A stretch of 64,000 nucleotides of DNA from Alloprevotella rava (lineage in GTDB: Bacteria > Bacteroidota > Bacteroidia > Bacteroidales > Bacteroidaceae). Each line of letters starts with the position of its first letter. Positions within the stretch are counted from its first letter, which is position 1. Both the position numbers and the translations under genes were made by a program. Below are positions 55,430 through 63,512 of the stretch, one piece after another. A model generated the notes under the pieces. It saw nothing but the letters and a program-made list of their open reading frames with translations, was not told the DNA's origin and did no database searches. The stretch lies in assembly GCF_014195585.1 (NCBI RefSeq), contig NZ_JACICA010000007.1, forward strand, positions 1-64,000, given 5' to 3'.

Positions 55430-56551
55430 TCAATCCGGAAGCATGAGAGGCATCAGGATCATCTGAACCTCTTCGTTCTCTTTTTGTTCGGCAGGAATGA
55501 TGACACCTGCACGACTTGCATCGGCCAATCGGATAATTACATCCTCGCCTTGGACATTGTTGATAATTTCAAGGAGGGACGGGCCTTTGAAGCCAATGCT
55601 CATTGGGTTACCAGAGTATTCGCAGAGCAGTGACTCTTCAGCAGACATTGCAAAGTCGATATCTTGAGAAGATATCGTCAATTTGCTCGGTGAGAGTTGG
55701 AGTTTCACAAGCGTGCTGGCTGCACCAGAGAATATCAAAACGCGACGGAGGGTAGCCATCAGCGCATCGCGATTAACAGTGACAATGTTGGGGTTGTCCT
55801 TCGGAATGACCGCACTATAGTTTGGGAATTTTCCTTCGATGAGTCGGCAACTCATTTCGAAGTTCTCTGTGTTGATGTCAGCATTGCGCTCATTGAAGTG
55901 GATGCGTACATCACCCGTTTCTTTTTGCAGTACATTCTTTAAGAGGCCTGCTGGCTTCTTAGGGAGAATAAAAGCTCCTTCTTTCGAAGCTTGGGTATTC
56001 AACATCTTGTTGCACGTAAGCTTTTGCGCATCTGTTGCAACAACAGTTGCATTATTGGGAGCTATATCGAAGAATACGCCGTTCATCACAGGGCGGAGGG
56101 GATCGTTTGCTGTAGCAAAGATGGCGCGTCCCAAAGCTTCATAGAGTAACTCTGCATCCACATTCAGTTGTGCGGCATCATCAGGCATTTCTGAAGTGAT
56201 GGGATACTCATCGGCAGGTTGAGCCATAAAGTTATAGTGACCTCCTTGATATTGGATGGTAACATCAAGATTGCTACCAACGAAGAACTCCAGCGGTTGG
56301 TCTGGAATTTCCTTCATTGCATCTTGGATAGTCTTGGCGTTCACCGTGAAGCGGATATCTTGTTCGCTCTCGATGAGCTCAATCGTCGTTTTTAGTGTAC
56401 ATTCATTGTCGGAGGCTGTGATACGGAGCTTCTGTCCTTCAATTTCAAAAAGAAAGTTGTTGAGAATGGGTAGACTGTTTTTTGCTGTAATCACACGGCC
56501 TGTAAGTTGTAGACGCTGTGAAAGCAATGAACTATTGAGTACGAATTTCAT
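55430..56551 (-). CDS. dnaN: DNA polymerase III beta sliding clamp
   Basis: This 373-aa ring-forming clamp has three repeated domains. Recognisable segments are MKFVLNSSLLSQRLQLTGRVI..LPILNNFLFEI, FMAQPADEYP, RPVMNGVFFDI, ATDAQKLT, EGKFPNYSAVIP and the C-terminal LMPLMLPD-like tail. Length is standard. It has its own promoter and terminator. Confidence 0.96.
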   Translation of the reverse strand: MKFVLNSSLLSQRLQLTGRVITAKNSLPILNNFLFEIEGQKLRITASDNECTLKTTIELIESEQDIRFTVNAKTIQDAMKEIPDQPLEFFVGSNLDVTIQYQGGHYNFMAQPADEYPITSEMPDDAAQLNVDAELLYEALGRAIFATANDPLRPVMNGVFFDIAPNNATVVATDAQKLTCNKMLNTQASKEGAFILPKKPAGLLKNVLQKETGDVRIHFNERNADINTENFEMSCRLIEGKFPNYSAVIPKDNPNIVTVNRDALMATLRRVLIFSGAASTLVKLQLSPSKLTISSQDIDFAMSAEESLLCEYSGNPMSIGFKGPSLLEIINNVQGEDVIIRLADASRAGVIIPAEQKENEEVQMILMPLMLPD

Positions 56552-56591
56552 GTATGTTTGTGATTTGTATTTCTTAATTTTATTGTGCTGA

Positions 56592-56599
56592 CAAAGTTA
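56592..56599 (-). promoter_or_regulatory. Promoter -7 box of dnaN
   Basis: The minus strand reads TAACTTTG followed by T, matching TAnnTTTG, 41 bases before the dnaN start. A plus-strand TAATTTCG near 56671 may serve the divergent DUF3127 gene. Confidence 0.55.
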
Positions 56600-56710
56600 C
56601 ATAAAATTCTGATATGAGTAAGAAAAAGCTTTTTTTTTAATCTAAAAATCCCTGTAGCTCTAATTTTAATTGTAATTTCGCGGTCATAGATAATTTAAAC
56701 ATAGATATAA

Positions 56711-57109
56711 ATGGAAATTACAGGTAAAATTATTCAAGTTCTTGAAAAGCGTAGTGGTACTTCTAGTCGCAGCGGAAATGCTTGGGCTTCTCAGGATTAT
56801 GTCCTCGAGTTTGTAGATGGAAATAGTCAGTTTCCTCGCCACATGGTGTTCAACGTGTTTGGTGAAGATCGTATTTCGCAGATGAACATTCAGGTAGGGC
56901 AGACTCTGACTGTTTCTTTCGATGTAGATGCTCACGAATATCAAGGACGTTGGTTTAATAATATCCGTGCGTGGCGTGTGGTTGCTGCTCCAGAAGGTGC
57001 AGTTCCTCCTGTTGCTGCCGCCCCTGTAACTCCTGCTACAGATATTCCTGCTCCTACAGCAGAAGCAGCTCCTGCTGCAGATGACAAGGTAGATGATCTG
57101 CCTTTCTAA
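56711..57109 (+). CDS. DUF3127 family OB-fold-like protein
   Basis: This 132-aa protein has an N-terminal domain (1-95: MEITGKIIQVLEKRSG...NAWASQDYVLEF, FNVFGEDRI, LTVSFDVDAHEYQGRWFNNIRAWRV) of the SSB-like DUF3127 family. The tail is Ala/Pro-rich and ends in DDKVDDLPF, strongly reminiscent of the acidic C-terminal tip of single-stranded-DNA-binding proteins. It may bind ssDNA; not shown. It is divergent from dnaN. Confidence 0.88.
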   Translation: MEITGKIIQVLEKRSGTSSRSGNAWASQDYVLEFVDGNSQFPRHMVFNVFGEDRISQMNIQVGQTLTVSFDVDAHEYQGRWFNNIRAWRVVAAPEGAVPPVAAAPVTPATDIPAPTAEAAPAADDKVDDLPF

Positions 57110-57132
57110 TTTAGAGAAAGATATTTCCTCGA

Positions 57133-57165
57133 CGGATGAAACTGATGTGGCTTCAGTTTCATCCG
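57133..57165 (+). terminator. Terminator after the DUF3127 gene
   Basis: CGGATGAAACTGA (57133-57145) pairs perfectly with TCAGTTTCATCCG (57153-57165) around a 7-nt loop, followed by CTTATTTTAT. Confidence 0.85.
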
Positions 57166-57185
57166 CTTATTTTATATTCTGAGTT

Positions 57186-57872
57186 ATGAAACTAAAATTT
57201 ATCGCAAAGGTCTTGCGCTGGATTGTAGCTGGCTTCTTTATTTCTTCAGTAATTGCAGTAATTGCATATCGCTGGATTCCTGTGTACGTTACTCCTCTGA
57301 TGGTGATTCGTTGTGTGCAGAGCGTTGCGAAGGGGGAAACACCCAAGCTTTATCATCACTGGGTGTCTCTTAATGATATGTCTATTTATATGCCCGTTGC
57401 AGTGATGGCTTCTGAAGATCAAAACTTCCGTCGTCACAAAGGATTTGATATGAATGCCATTGTGGATGCTGCAAAAGAAAAGATGGAAGGTAAGCGTCGG
57501 CGAGGCGGCAGTACTATCAGCCAGCAGACTGCAAAAAATGTGTTCCTATGGCCCAGTTCAACATGGATTCGTAAAGGCTTTGAAGCTTACTTTACTGTAT
57601 TGATTGAGTTGTTTTGGTCGAAGGAGCGAATTATGGAAGTGTATCTCAATTCTATTGAAATGGGAGATGGGATATATGGAGTTGCAGCTGTGGCAGCTCA
57701 GAACTTTCGTTGTGAGGCTAGTCAGTTGACACGCTCCGATTGTGCTTTGATTGCTGCCACTCTCCCTAATCCGAGACGTTTTAGTAGTAAGCATCCCGGA
57801 CCGTTTATGAGGAGTAGGCAGCGCTGGATTCAGCGTCAGATGCGAACCATCGACGTTATGCGCGTAGATTAA
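57186..57872 (+). CDS. mtgA: Monofunctional peptidoglycan glycosyltransferase
   Basis: This 228-aa inner-membrane enzyme polymerises lipid II. It has one N-terminal membrane helix (about 10-28). The GT51 motifs are MASEDQNFRRHKGFD (catalytic Glu), RRGGSTISQQTAKNVFLWP, KERIMEVYLNSIEMGDGIYG and CALIAATLPNPRRF. There is no transpeptidase domain. Length is typical. Confidence 0.95.
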   Translation: MKLKFIAKVLRWIVAGFFISSVIAVIAYRWIPVYVTPLMVIRCVQSVAKGETPKLYHHWVSLNDMSIYMPVAVMASEDQNFRRHKGFDMNAIVDAAKEKMEGKRRRGGSTISQQTAKNVFLWPSSTWIRKGFEAYFTVLIELFWSKERIMEVYLNSIEMGDGIYGVAAVAAQNFRCEASQLTRSDCALIAATLPNPRRFSSKHPGPFMRSRQRWIQRQMRTIDVMRVD

Positions 57873-57899
57873 ATATCTGAGTGCGTTGTTTCAATGCTT

Positions 57900-58376
57900 T
57901 TAAAGTGAGCTTTCGTTGAATTGGAATGGAAGCAGTTCTGAAAAAGATTCAAAAATGTAGATTTCATTCTTTCCGTAGAGCAGAACGCGGAAAGGATGAA
58001 ATCTATGCTCTACTTCTGCTAATACCTGGCGGCACGCTCCACATGGAGAAATGGGGGAAGGCGTAAAAGCTCTATTCGTTCCTCTTGCAGCAATTGCCAA
58101 AGTTTTTATGCCGATTCCAGGATATTGGGCATTGGCATAAAACATTGCACAACGTTCGGCGCAAGTTCCTGTGGTATAAGAAGCATTTTCTTGATTACTT
58201 CCTTTAACAATTTCTCCATTGTCAAGCAAAATGGCAGCGCCAACGCTGAAATGAGAAAAAGGGGAGTAACTAGTATGAGTAGCTTCTTTAGCTTGTTCTA
58301 TGAGCTGAAAATCTTCTGCGCTAAGTTCTTCTTCCTTAGCACTTTTATATTGGATTTCGATTTGTTTAGATTCCAT
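57900..58376 (-). CDS. cdd: Cytidine deaminase
   Basis: The protein is 158 aa from the ATG at 58376; the in-frame ATG at 58427 overlaps the promoter box. Zinc-site motifs are TGTCAERCAMF (C-A-E with catalytic Glu) and SPCGACRQVL (CxxC). SYSPFSHFSVGAAILLDNG is the substrate-binding region. It salvages cytidine to uridine. The tetrameric short form is expected from length. Confidence 0.95.
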   Translation of the reverse strand: MESKQIEIQYKSAKEEELSAEDFQLIEQAKEATHTSYSPFSHFSVGAAILLDNGEIVKGSNQENASYTTGTCAERCAMFYANAQYPGIGIKTLAIAARGTNRAFTPSPISPCGACRQVLAEVEHRFHPFRVLLYGKNEIYIFESFSELLPFQFNESSL

Positions 58377-58420
58377 AATTTGTGTGATAGTTGTGTAGAT
58401 GAAGACTTCATCTTTTCGTG

Positions 58421-58428
58421 CAAACATA
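58421..58428 (-). promoter_or_regulatory. Promoter -7 box of cdd
   Basis: The minus strand reads TATGTTTG followed by C, matching TAnnTTTG, 45 bases before the cdd ATG at 58376. Confidence 0.5.
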
Positions 58429-58566
58429 CGAAAAAACTGTAAACTGGAACGTAACTATGCCAGAAAATTGTAATCTTGACTTCCCAGAGCATAAAGTTAA
58501 ATGCTAAAAAAGCCAATAAAAAGCCTGTTAATGACTTTTGTTATCTCCTACGTTGCAATTTCTTAG

Positions 58567-58574
58567 TAATTTTG
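58567..58574 (+). promoter_or_regulatory. Promoter -7 box of the 43-aa ORF
   Basis: TAATTTTG followed by C matches TAnnTTTG. The leader to the ATG at 58650 is about 70 nt and contains TCCTAGCGATACGGGA, which can form a small stem. Confidence 0.5.
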
Positions 58575-58649
58575 CACTGAGAAAAGAAATAGACATTAAG
58601 AACAGGACTTCCTAGCGATACGGGAGACCACTAAACAAAGACGAAAATT

Positions 58650-58781
58650 ATGAAAGAGAAAAAATTAATTGAAATGCTGCAGTATCGTATCAATCGTTAC
58701 AAAGAGATGGGAAATGGCTCAATGTGCCAGAATCTAAATCAGCAGCTCCAGCGTTTAATGGCTGGTAAAGGAGTACAGTAA
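58650..58781 (+). CDS. Small 43-aa protein
   Basis: ATG at 58650, TAA at 58779-58781. The peptide is basic and helical: MKEKKLIEMLQYRINRYKEM, then GNGSMCQNLNQQLQRLMAGKGVQ. A full transcription unit surrounds it: a TAnnTTTG box 75 bases upstream and a perfect terminator 24 bases downstream. It has a coiled-coil or helix-hairpin look and no recognised domain. The complete unit argues for a real gene despite the length. Confidence 0.65.
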   Translation: MKEKKLIEMLQYRINRYKEMGNGSMCQNLNQQLQRLMAGKGVQ

Positions 58782-58804
58782 TGAATGTTATTGAAATATA
58801 ATAT

Positions 58805-58829
58805 AGCCGTGGTTGTTTCAACCACGGCT
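58805..58829 (+). terminator. Terminator of the 43-aa ORF
   Basis: AGCCGTGGTTG (58805-58815) pairs perfectly with CAACCACGGCT (58819-58829) around a 3-nt loop, followed by TTTTATTTT. Confidence 0.9.
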
Positions 58830-59522
58830 TTTTATTTTCTATACTCATAACCGAATCTAAAACGACTCTCACAACGAAGTGGTAAGGCGTAAATATCCTA
58901 TCTTTTGACCTTTCCTTGTTTGTAAAATGAATTCGTAGTCTAAGGGGGTGAGAATGCATTGAAATTTAATTCTCGTGTAAGAGAATGGAAATAATGCAGT
59001 ATTAAGAGCTTGGCTGAAATACTTGTTTTTCAGTTCTTCAAGGGAGAAAGTTTCTGTTCTATTATAGGATTTAGAAATACAATAAGGGAATTTTCAAGCG
59101 CAATAAGGCTGTCGGCTGGTATCCTTATTGTTTTTTCAAAGAGGATAAGGATAAAAATACTTTTGGAGTATGTTTTCTATGCGGTATTTTGTGTTTAACG
59201 GGTGTTTTCCTCTTTGTTTTTGCTAGAAATAGCGATGAGTTATTACACAGCGGAGTGATTTTTCTCCTTCTCAAATGATTTAGAGAACAAAGGCTTGGTA
59301 TTGTATTTCTAGAAGCGCAAAGTGCTTTGTAAAATAAATCCACCTTTTATGTTCTTGAGCCCTCAAATATATGAGCTGGAATTAGTTCGCTTTAGTATAA
59401 AGCGCAATGTAAATAGTACTATCTATTTCGACTGTAGGGCTTTTTAAGATATATGAAAAGAAGAGTTATTCTCCTCTTTTCCTTTTGTCTTGGAGAAAAA
59501 CTTAGGGGAGTTGTAAAAAAGA
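58830..59522. other. Intergenic region with repeat copy 3
   Basis: About 690 bases without a convincing gene. The only structure seen is the 71-bp repeat at 59080-59150. The flanks are AT-rich with many stops in all frames. Confidence 0.6.
59080..59150 (-). repeat. 71-bp modular CCTTATTG repeat, copy 3
   Basis: Read on the minus strand, the boxes CCTTATCC, CAATAAGG, CCTTATTG and CCCTTATTG are spaced 12, 14 and 12 bases apart, exactly as in copy 2. The central spacer ATACCAGCCGACAG closely matches ATATCAGTCGACAG of copy 1. Confidence 0.78.
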
Positions 59523-59555
59523 AAAAGCATTCAACTGAAAATGTTGAATGCTTTT
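59523..59555 (-). terminator. Terminator of the tRNA-Met gene
   Basis: AAAAGCATTCAAC (59523-59535) pairs perfectly with GTTGAATGCTTTT (59543-59555). The minus strand continues into TTCTTTTTTAC. It starts 4 bases after the tRNA 3' end. Confidence 0.85.
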
Positions 59556-59559
59556 GAAG

Positions 59560-59632
59560 TTGCGGAGGCTCGACTCGAACGAACGACCTCCAGGTTATGA
59601 GCCTGGCGAGCTACCAACTGCTCCACTCCGCG
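59560..59632 (-). tRNA. Initiator tRNA-fMet (CAU anticodon)
   Basis: This 73-nt cloverleaf without encoded CCA has anticodon CAU in loop CTCATAA. Initiator hallmarks are the unpaired C1-A72 end of the acceptor stem (CGCGGAG/CTCCGCA) and the A11-U24 pair in the D stem (GAGC/GCTC). The T loop is TTCGAGT. The anticodon stem is CCAGG/CCTGG, so the three pairs next to the loop are A-U, G-C, G-C rather than the usual three G-C pairs. Its own promoter and terminator flank it. Confidence 0.93.
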
Positions 59633-59663
59633 ATATTCAGGACTTATTTCCTGTTTGCGAGTG

Positions 59664-59671
59664 CAAAGATA
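59664..59671 (-). promoter_or_regulatory. Promoter -7 box of the tRNA-Met gene
   Basis: The minus strand reads TATCTTTG followed by CAC, matching TAnnTTTG, 32 bases upstream of the tRNA 5' end. Confidence 0.55.
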
Positions 59672-59723
59672 GGCGAAAGTTTCTGATCCACCAAGGCTTT
59701 TTGAGAAAAAAGTGAGATTTTCC

Positions 59724-60905
59724 TTATTCTACCTCTAAAACTAGCCCTTTCAGGTACTCTCCTTCAGGGTGATAGATATTGATAGGGTGGTCGGCTGGCT
59801 GATGCAGTTGATGTAAGATGCGGACATGGCGACCAGCCTGTGCTGCCGCTGTAAATACAGCTAAGCGGAATTGGTCTTTATTAACGGCTTGAGAACAGCT
59901 GAAAGTAAAGATGATTCCGCCCTTACGAATTTTAGAGATAGCAATAGTATTAAGGCGCGTATAGCCTTTGAGTGCATTGCGAAGCGCGCCCTTGTGTTTT
60001 GCGAAAGCAGGAGGGTCAAGTACGATAAGCTCATAATCGTTGCCTGCTTTCTCAAGGAACTTGAATGCGTCCTCGGCGAAAGCATCGTGTCGGCTATCGC
60101 CAGGAAAATTGAGTTCTGCATTTGCTCGCGTTAGGTCTATAGCTTTTGCACTACTGTCTACACTTGTTACGCGCGTAGCTTCACCTCGGAGCGCATAAAC
60201 ACTGAATCCGCCTGTGTAGCAAAACATATTGAGCACGTTCTTTCCCATAGAGTATTGTTCCAAGAGCTTGCGATTCTCGCGTTGGTCAATGAAGAACCCC
60301 GTCTTTTGCCCTCGAAGCCAGTCGATGTGGAATTTGAGGCCGTACTCTACTGCTATATTATCCTCGTTGCCTCCAATGAGGAATCCGTCCTTTTCGTGTA
60401 GATCAGCCTTGAAAGGAAGTGTTGTTTCCGATTTATAGTAGACATTCTCTATTGTTTCTTTGCAAACTTCAATGAGCGCGGCGGCTATCTCTTTGCGATA
60501 GAGGTGCATACCTACAGAATGGGCTTGCATCACTGCTGTTTTACCATACAAGTCAATGATGAGTCCAGGAAGTTGGTCACCTTCGCCATGAATAAGGCGG
60601 AGAGTATTATTATTTTCACGCTCTAGTAATCCAATCGAGCAACGCATCTTGAATGCTTCAGAAAGACGCTCTTTCCAGAACTCCTTGTTGATGTTGCGCT
60701 CAACAAACGAAAGTACGCGTATGGCAATAGATCCGATTTGATAGTGTCCAATAGCTAGAAATGTTCCTTCGTGGTCAACAACTCTTACCAATTGACCTTC
60801 AGTGAGATTTTCGGGCATTTTTTGGATGGCCCCAGAGAATATCCAGGGATGAAAACGTTTGAGACTTTCGGCTTTCCCGCGACGTAATTGAATAGTTGGA
60901 TACAT
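59724..60905 (-). CDS. Class I SAM-dependent rRNA methyltransferase (RlmI-like)
   Basis: This 393-aa protein has an N-terminal PUA domain (about 1-75: RRGKAESLKRFHPWIFSGAI, GQLVRVVDHEGTFLAIGHYQ), a middle EEHEE-like domain, and a Rossmann methyltransferase with VLNMFCYTGGFSVYALRGEATRVTSVDSSAKAIDL (SAM site) and ELIVLDPPAFAKHKGALRNALKGY (catalytic DPP region). It matches the RlmI group, which makes m5C in 23S rRNA. It is monocistronic or reads from 60,950. Confidence 0.9.
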   Translation of the reverse strand: MYPTIQLRRGKAESLKRFHPWIFSGAIQKMPENLTEGQLVRVVDHEGTFLAIGHYQIGSIAIRVLSFVERNINKEFWKERLSEAFKMRCSIGLLERENNNTLRLIHGEGDQLPGLIIDLYGKTAVMQAHSVGMHLYRKEIAAALIEVCKETIENVYYKSETTLPFKADLHEKDGFLIGGNEDNIAVEYGLKFHIDWLRGQKTGFFIDQRENRKLLEQYSMGKNVLNMFCYTGGFSVYALRGEATRVTSVDSSAKAIDLTRANAELNFPGDSRHDAFAEDAFKFLEKAGNDYELIVLDPPAFAKHKGALRNALKGYTRLNTIAISKIRKGGIIFTFSCSQAVNKDQFRLAVFTAAAQAGRHVRILHQLHQPADHPINIYHPEGEYLKGLVLEVE

Positions 60906-60986
60906 ATATTTTTGAATAGTTTACAAAAGGAACGAAGAAACGAAGTTGAGTGAGTTTTCTGCCTCCTATTTTTGTTGTTGGAGGTT

Positions 60987-61619
60987 TTATTGGGGCATTT
61001 CTGAGACAGGTTGAGGTTTTAGCAATATGAAACCTGTTTCGTGTAAATGTTTAAGTTCGTTATAGAGCATGATGCAGGAATACGCATCTGTTGCTGCATA
61101 TGTTTTTTGAGCAGGACTAAGAACGTCAGCTTCCCAATTACTAAGTTGAGCATTTTTTGAAATTCGTAGATGAAAGACATTAGCAAAAAGTTTCTGAAGA
61201 CTCATGTCTTGGATGCCCATCTCTTTTACGTAGTCCTGCAAATCAAGGAAATGGCCAGGAACAAAGGCGTGCCGTTGGGCCAGCATATGGATGTCATCTT
61301 TTAGTGAAAGACCTATCTTCAATATCTCTTTGTTGGCCAGTAGTTTGCGCAAAGAGGGAATAAAGCCAAAGGAGTTGAGGCGAAAAAGAAAGCAAATGTC
61401 TTCGTTTGCAATTTGCAAAAGTGCTACTTGGTGAAACACTCCTTTACGGAATGAAGGGCGAGTTTCAGTATCTATTCCTAAAATCTTGGATTTTTCAAGT
61501 GCCGCCACAGCTCGTTCTGCTTCTGCTTTACTTTGAATAACAACAATGCGCCCTTCATACTTGAAACGCGGTAATCCTGAAATGAATTTTTTATCGGTCT
61601 TAATGAAGAGTTTTTTCAT
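60987..61619 (-). CDS. RNase D-like 3'-5' exonuclease domain protein
   Basis: This 210-aa DEDDy nuclease has ILGIDTETRPSFRKGVFHQVALLQIA (Exo I), LKIGLSLKDDIHMLAQ (Exo II) and KTYAATDAYSCIMLYNEL (Exo III with Tyr). No HRDC domain is present, so it is shorter than full RNase D, as in the common Bacteroidales single-domain form. It overlaps the DUF5063 gene upstream by 4 bases. Confidence 0.9.
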   Translation of the reverse strand: MKKLFIKTDKKFISGLPRFKYEGRIVVIQSKAEAERAVAALEKSKILGIDTETRPSFRKGVFHQVALLQIANEDICFLFRLNSFGFIPSLRKLLANKEILKIGLSLKDDIHMLAQRHAFVPGHFLDLQDYVKEMGIQDMSLQKLFANVFHLRISKNAQLSNWEADVLSPAQKTYAATDAYSCIMLYNELKHLHETGFILLKPQPVSEMPQ

Positions 61620-62131
61620 TCTTGATAGTTTCCTCCGAATTGAGCATCATGCAAGGCTCGGAGAGCATTAAGAAGTGTCTGTCCCCAGTAAAGTTTGAAT
61701 TTTTCTACAGCTTCGAAGAGAGCTACTTGCATAGGCTCTTCGAAACCTTCACGGAATGTTTCAACCAATTCTCTAAGCACCTGATAAATATCTGCTAGAT
61801 TCTCACTGATGGTACAAAGAACTGGTTGGTCAGAGTATTTGAAGTCCTCTACAAATACATCCAAATAATCATCTCGCTCAGCTAAAAGAACTGCAACATT
61901 GTGGCGGATATAGTCGTAGTCCGCCTCGGTCAGTTTTCCTTCGTTGAAGCCAGGAATTTCTGGGACATCTCCCAGCAGGGACATTTTGAGGTAAATCATG
62001 GGTAGAATACCGCGCATCACTTCAATAAAGTGGTTGCGTTCTTCTCCTTCTGTCTGCTCTACTTGCTTGCAATATTCTGTAGCAATGGTAATCAAGTCGA
62101 GCACTGGTTGGCTATAAAGGAAAGAGTTCAT
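61616..62131 (-). CDS. DUF5063 family protein
   Basis: The protein is 171 aa from the ATG at 62131; an in-frame ATG at 62170 lies against the nagA stop. It is all-helical (VLDLITIATEYCKQVEQ, GILPMIYLKMSLLGDVPEI, DYDYIRHNVAVLLAERDDYLDVFVEDFKYSDQPVLCTISENLADIYQVLREL) and matches DUF5063, conserved next to the RNase D-like gene in Bacteroidales. Function unknown. The ATGA overlap with the exonuclease suggests a joint role. Confidence 0.85.
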   Translation of the reverse strand: MNSFLYSQPVLDLITIATEYCKQVEQTEGEERNHFIEVMRGILPMIYLKMSLLGDVPEIPGFNEGKLTEADYDYIRHNVAVLLAERDDYLDVFVEDFKYSDQPVLCTISENLADIYQVLRELVETFREGFEEPMQVALFEAVEKFKLYWGQTLLNALRALHDAQFGGNYQE

Positions 62132-62194
62132 TGATCTGTATAAGATAGAGTGGTAAGTAAACGGGAGCACTTGCGTCTCCCGTTTTTCTTAGTA

Positions 62195-63349
62195 TTATAA
62201 ATCGTTTCGTGCAATGCGTCCCATTGCCATGACAAAATGGAGTTGTTGATCCTTATCATAGATAACGATATCTGCATCTTTGCCTTTTTGGAGCGAACCT
62301 TTGCGGTCGTAAATGCCCATGATCTTTGCAGGTGTTTCGCTAACCATGCGAATGGCATCTTCCATTGGTATGTGAGCTTGTTGAACAGCTGTACGAACAA
62401 GGCGATCCATTGTAGCGATAGATCCTGCAATGGCAGAGCGATCTGCTAGTTTGCAAACACCGTCTTCAATAATAGTACCTGGATCGAAGCACTTATCAGT
62501 GTCGCTGGCAGCCACTGCTAAAGAATCGGTAATCATGCTGGTTCTTTCTACGCCTTTGAACTTATAAATCATATTAAGGATGACGGGAGGTACATGGATA
62601 CCATCTGCAATCATTTCTACCGTAATCTCGTCCATATCATAGATAGCTTCAACTGTTCCAGCGTGCTTAAACTCGCGTACCTTATAGAAACCGCGCATCG
62701 CATTATAGAAGTGATTGGCATGTGTGAAGCCTACTTGTAGGCCAGCTTTTACTTGATCGAAGTCTGCCTTTGTATGGGCAATAGCATTGAGTACTCCGTG
62801 CTTACGGCAGCATTTTCCAAATTCTAAAGCACCAGGAAGTTCAGGGGCAGCACTCCAGCGTTTAATGCAATTAGTGCTATCGAGAAGAGGTATATATTCT
62901 TCAGGATCTGGGTCCTTAATATTGGCAGGATTTTGGCCACCAGCCATATCCATATTAAGGTAGTGTCCTTCGAGATGAAGTCCCATGATTGGCGTATTTT
63001 CCTCTTTCATCATCTTCTCCGTTGTGCTTACTGCTGCATAAATCATGGGCATTGTTGAAGAAGATAGAGTGGGATAGATAGCCGTAGTGCCATGCTGCAT
63101 ATGTGCATCTATAGCAACGCGAAAAGCTTCTTCGGTGCCTTCCATGAAGTCGCGGCCACCACCACCATGGCAGTGTTGTTCAATTCCGCCGGGGACGATG
63201 TCTCCCCCCTTAGCATCTATGCGTTCAGCTCCAGTAATGGGGAGGTCGCTATTTGAAACTTCTAGAATTTTGTTGCCCTCAACAATCACAGAGCCACCTT
63301 CTAGCCAGCCCTCTGGAGTGAGGATCCGTCCATTGAAAATCTGTTTCAT
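62195..63349 (-). CDS. nagA: N-acetylglucosamine-6-phosphate deacetylase
   Basis: The protein is 384 aa from the ATG at 63349; the frame stays open upstream, but those residues precede the promoter. It is an amidohydrolase barrel: KGGDIVPGGIEQHCHGGGGRDFMEG (metal-binding HxH), LHLEGHYLN (Glu ligand), AHTKADFDQV, FTHANHFYNAMRGF and SMITDSLAVA (catalytic Asp). It deacetylates GlcNAc-6-P in amino-sugar use and wall recycling. Confidence 0.94.
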   Translation of the reverse strand: MKQIFNGRILTPEGWLEGGSVIVEGNKILEVSNSDLPITGAERIDAKGGDIVPGGIEQHCHGGGGRDFMEGTEEAFRVAIDAHMQHGTTAIYPTLSSSTMPMIYAAVSTTEKMMKEENTPIMGLHLEGHYLNMDMAGGQNPANIKDPDPEEYIPLLDSTNCIKRWSAAPELPGALEFGKCCRKHGVLNAIAHTKADFDQVKAGLQVGFTHANHFYNAMRGFYKVREFKHAGTVEAIYDMDEITVEMIADGIHVPPVILNMIYKFKGVERTSMITDSLAVAASDTDKCFDPGTIIEDGVCKLADRSAIAGSIATMDRLVRTAVQQAHIPMEDAIRMVSETPAKIMGIYDRKGSLQKGKDADIVIYDKDQQLHFVMAMGRIARNDL

Positions 63350-63376
63350 TAGTAGCAATAGGTTTAATATTCTTAT

Positions 63377-63384
63377 GCAAAAGT
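63377..63384 (-). promoter_or_regulatory. Promoter -7 box of nagA
   Basis: The minus strand reads TACTTTTG (with C preceding it in plus orientation), matching TAnnTTTG, 28 bases upstream of the nagA ATG and supporting that start. Confidence 0.5.
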
Positions 63385-63512
63385 AAGCATTTCTTCTGAC
63401 TATATACAATAAAGAGAGGGTTTTTGCGGTTATAGAATAGATGGAGGAAGGCTGCTTTTCTGCATGGCTGAAACTTCTTGCATGCTTCGTGTTTATCTGA
63501 CTTAAAATAATT

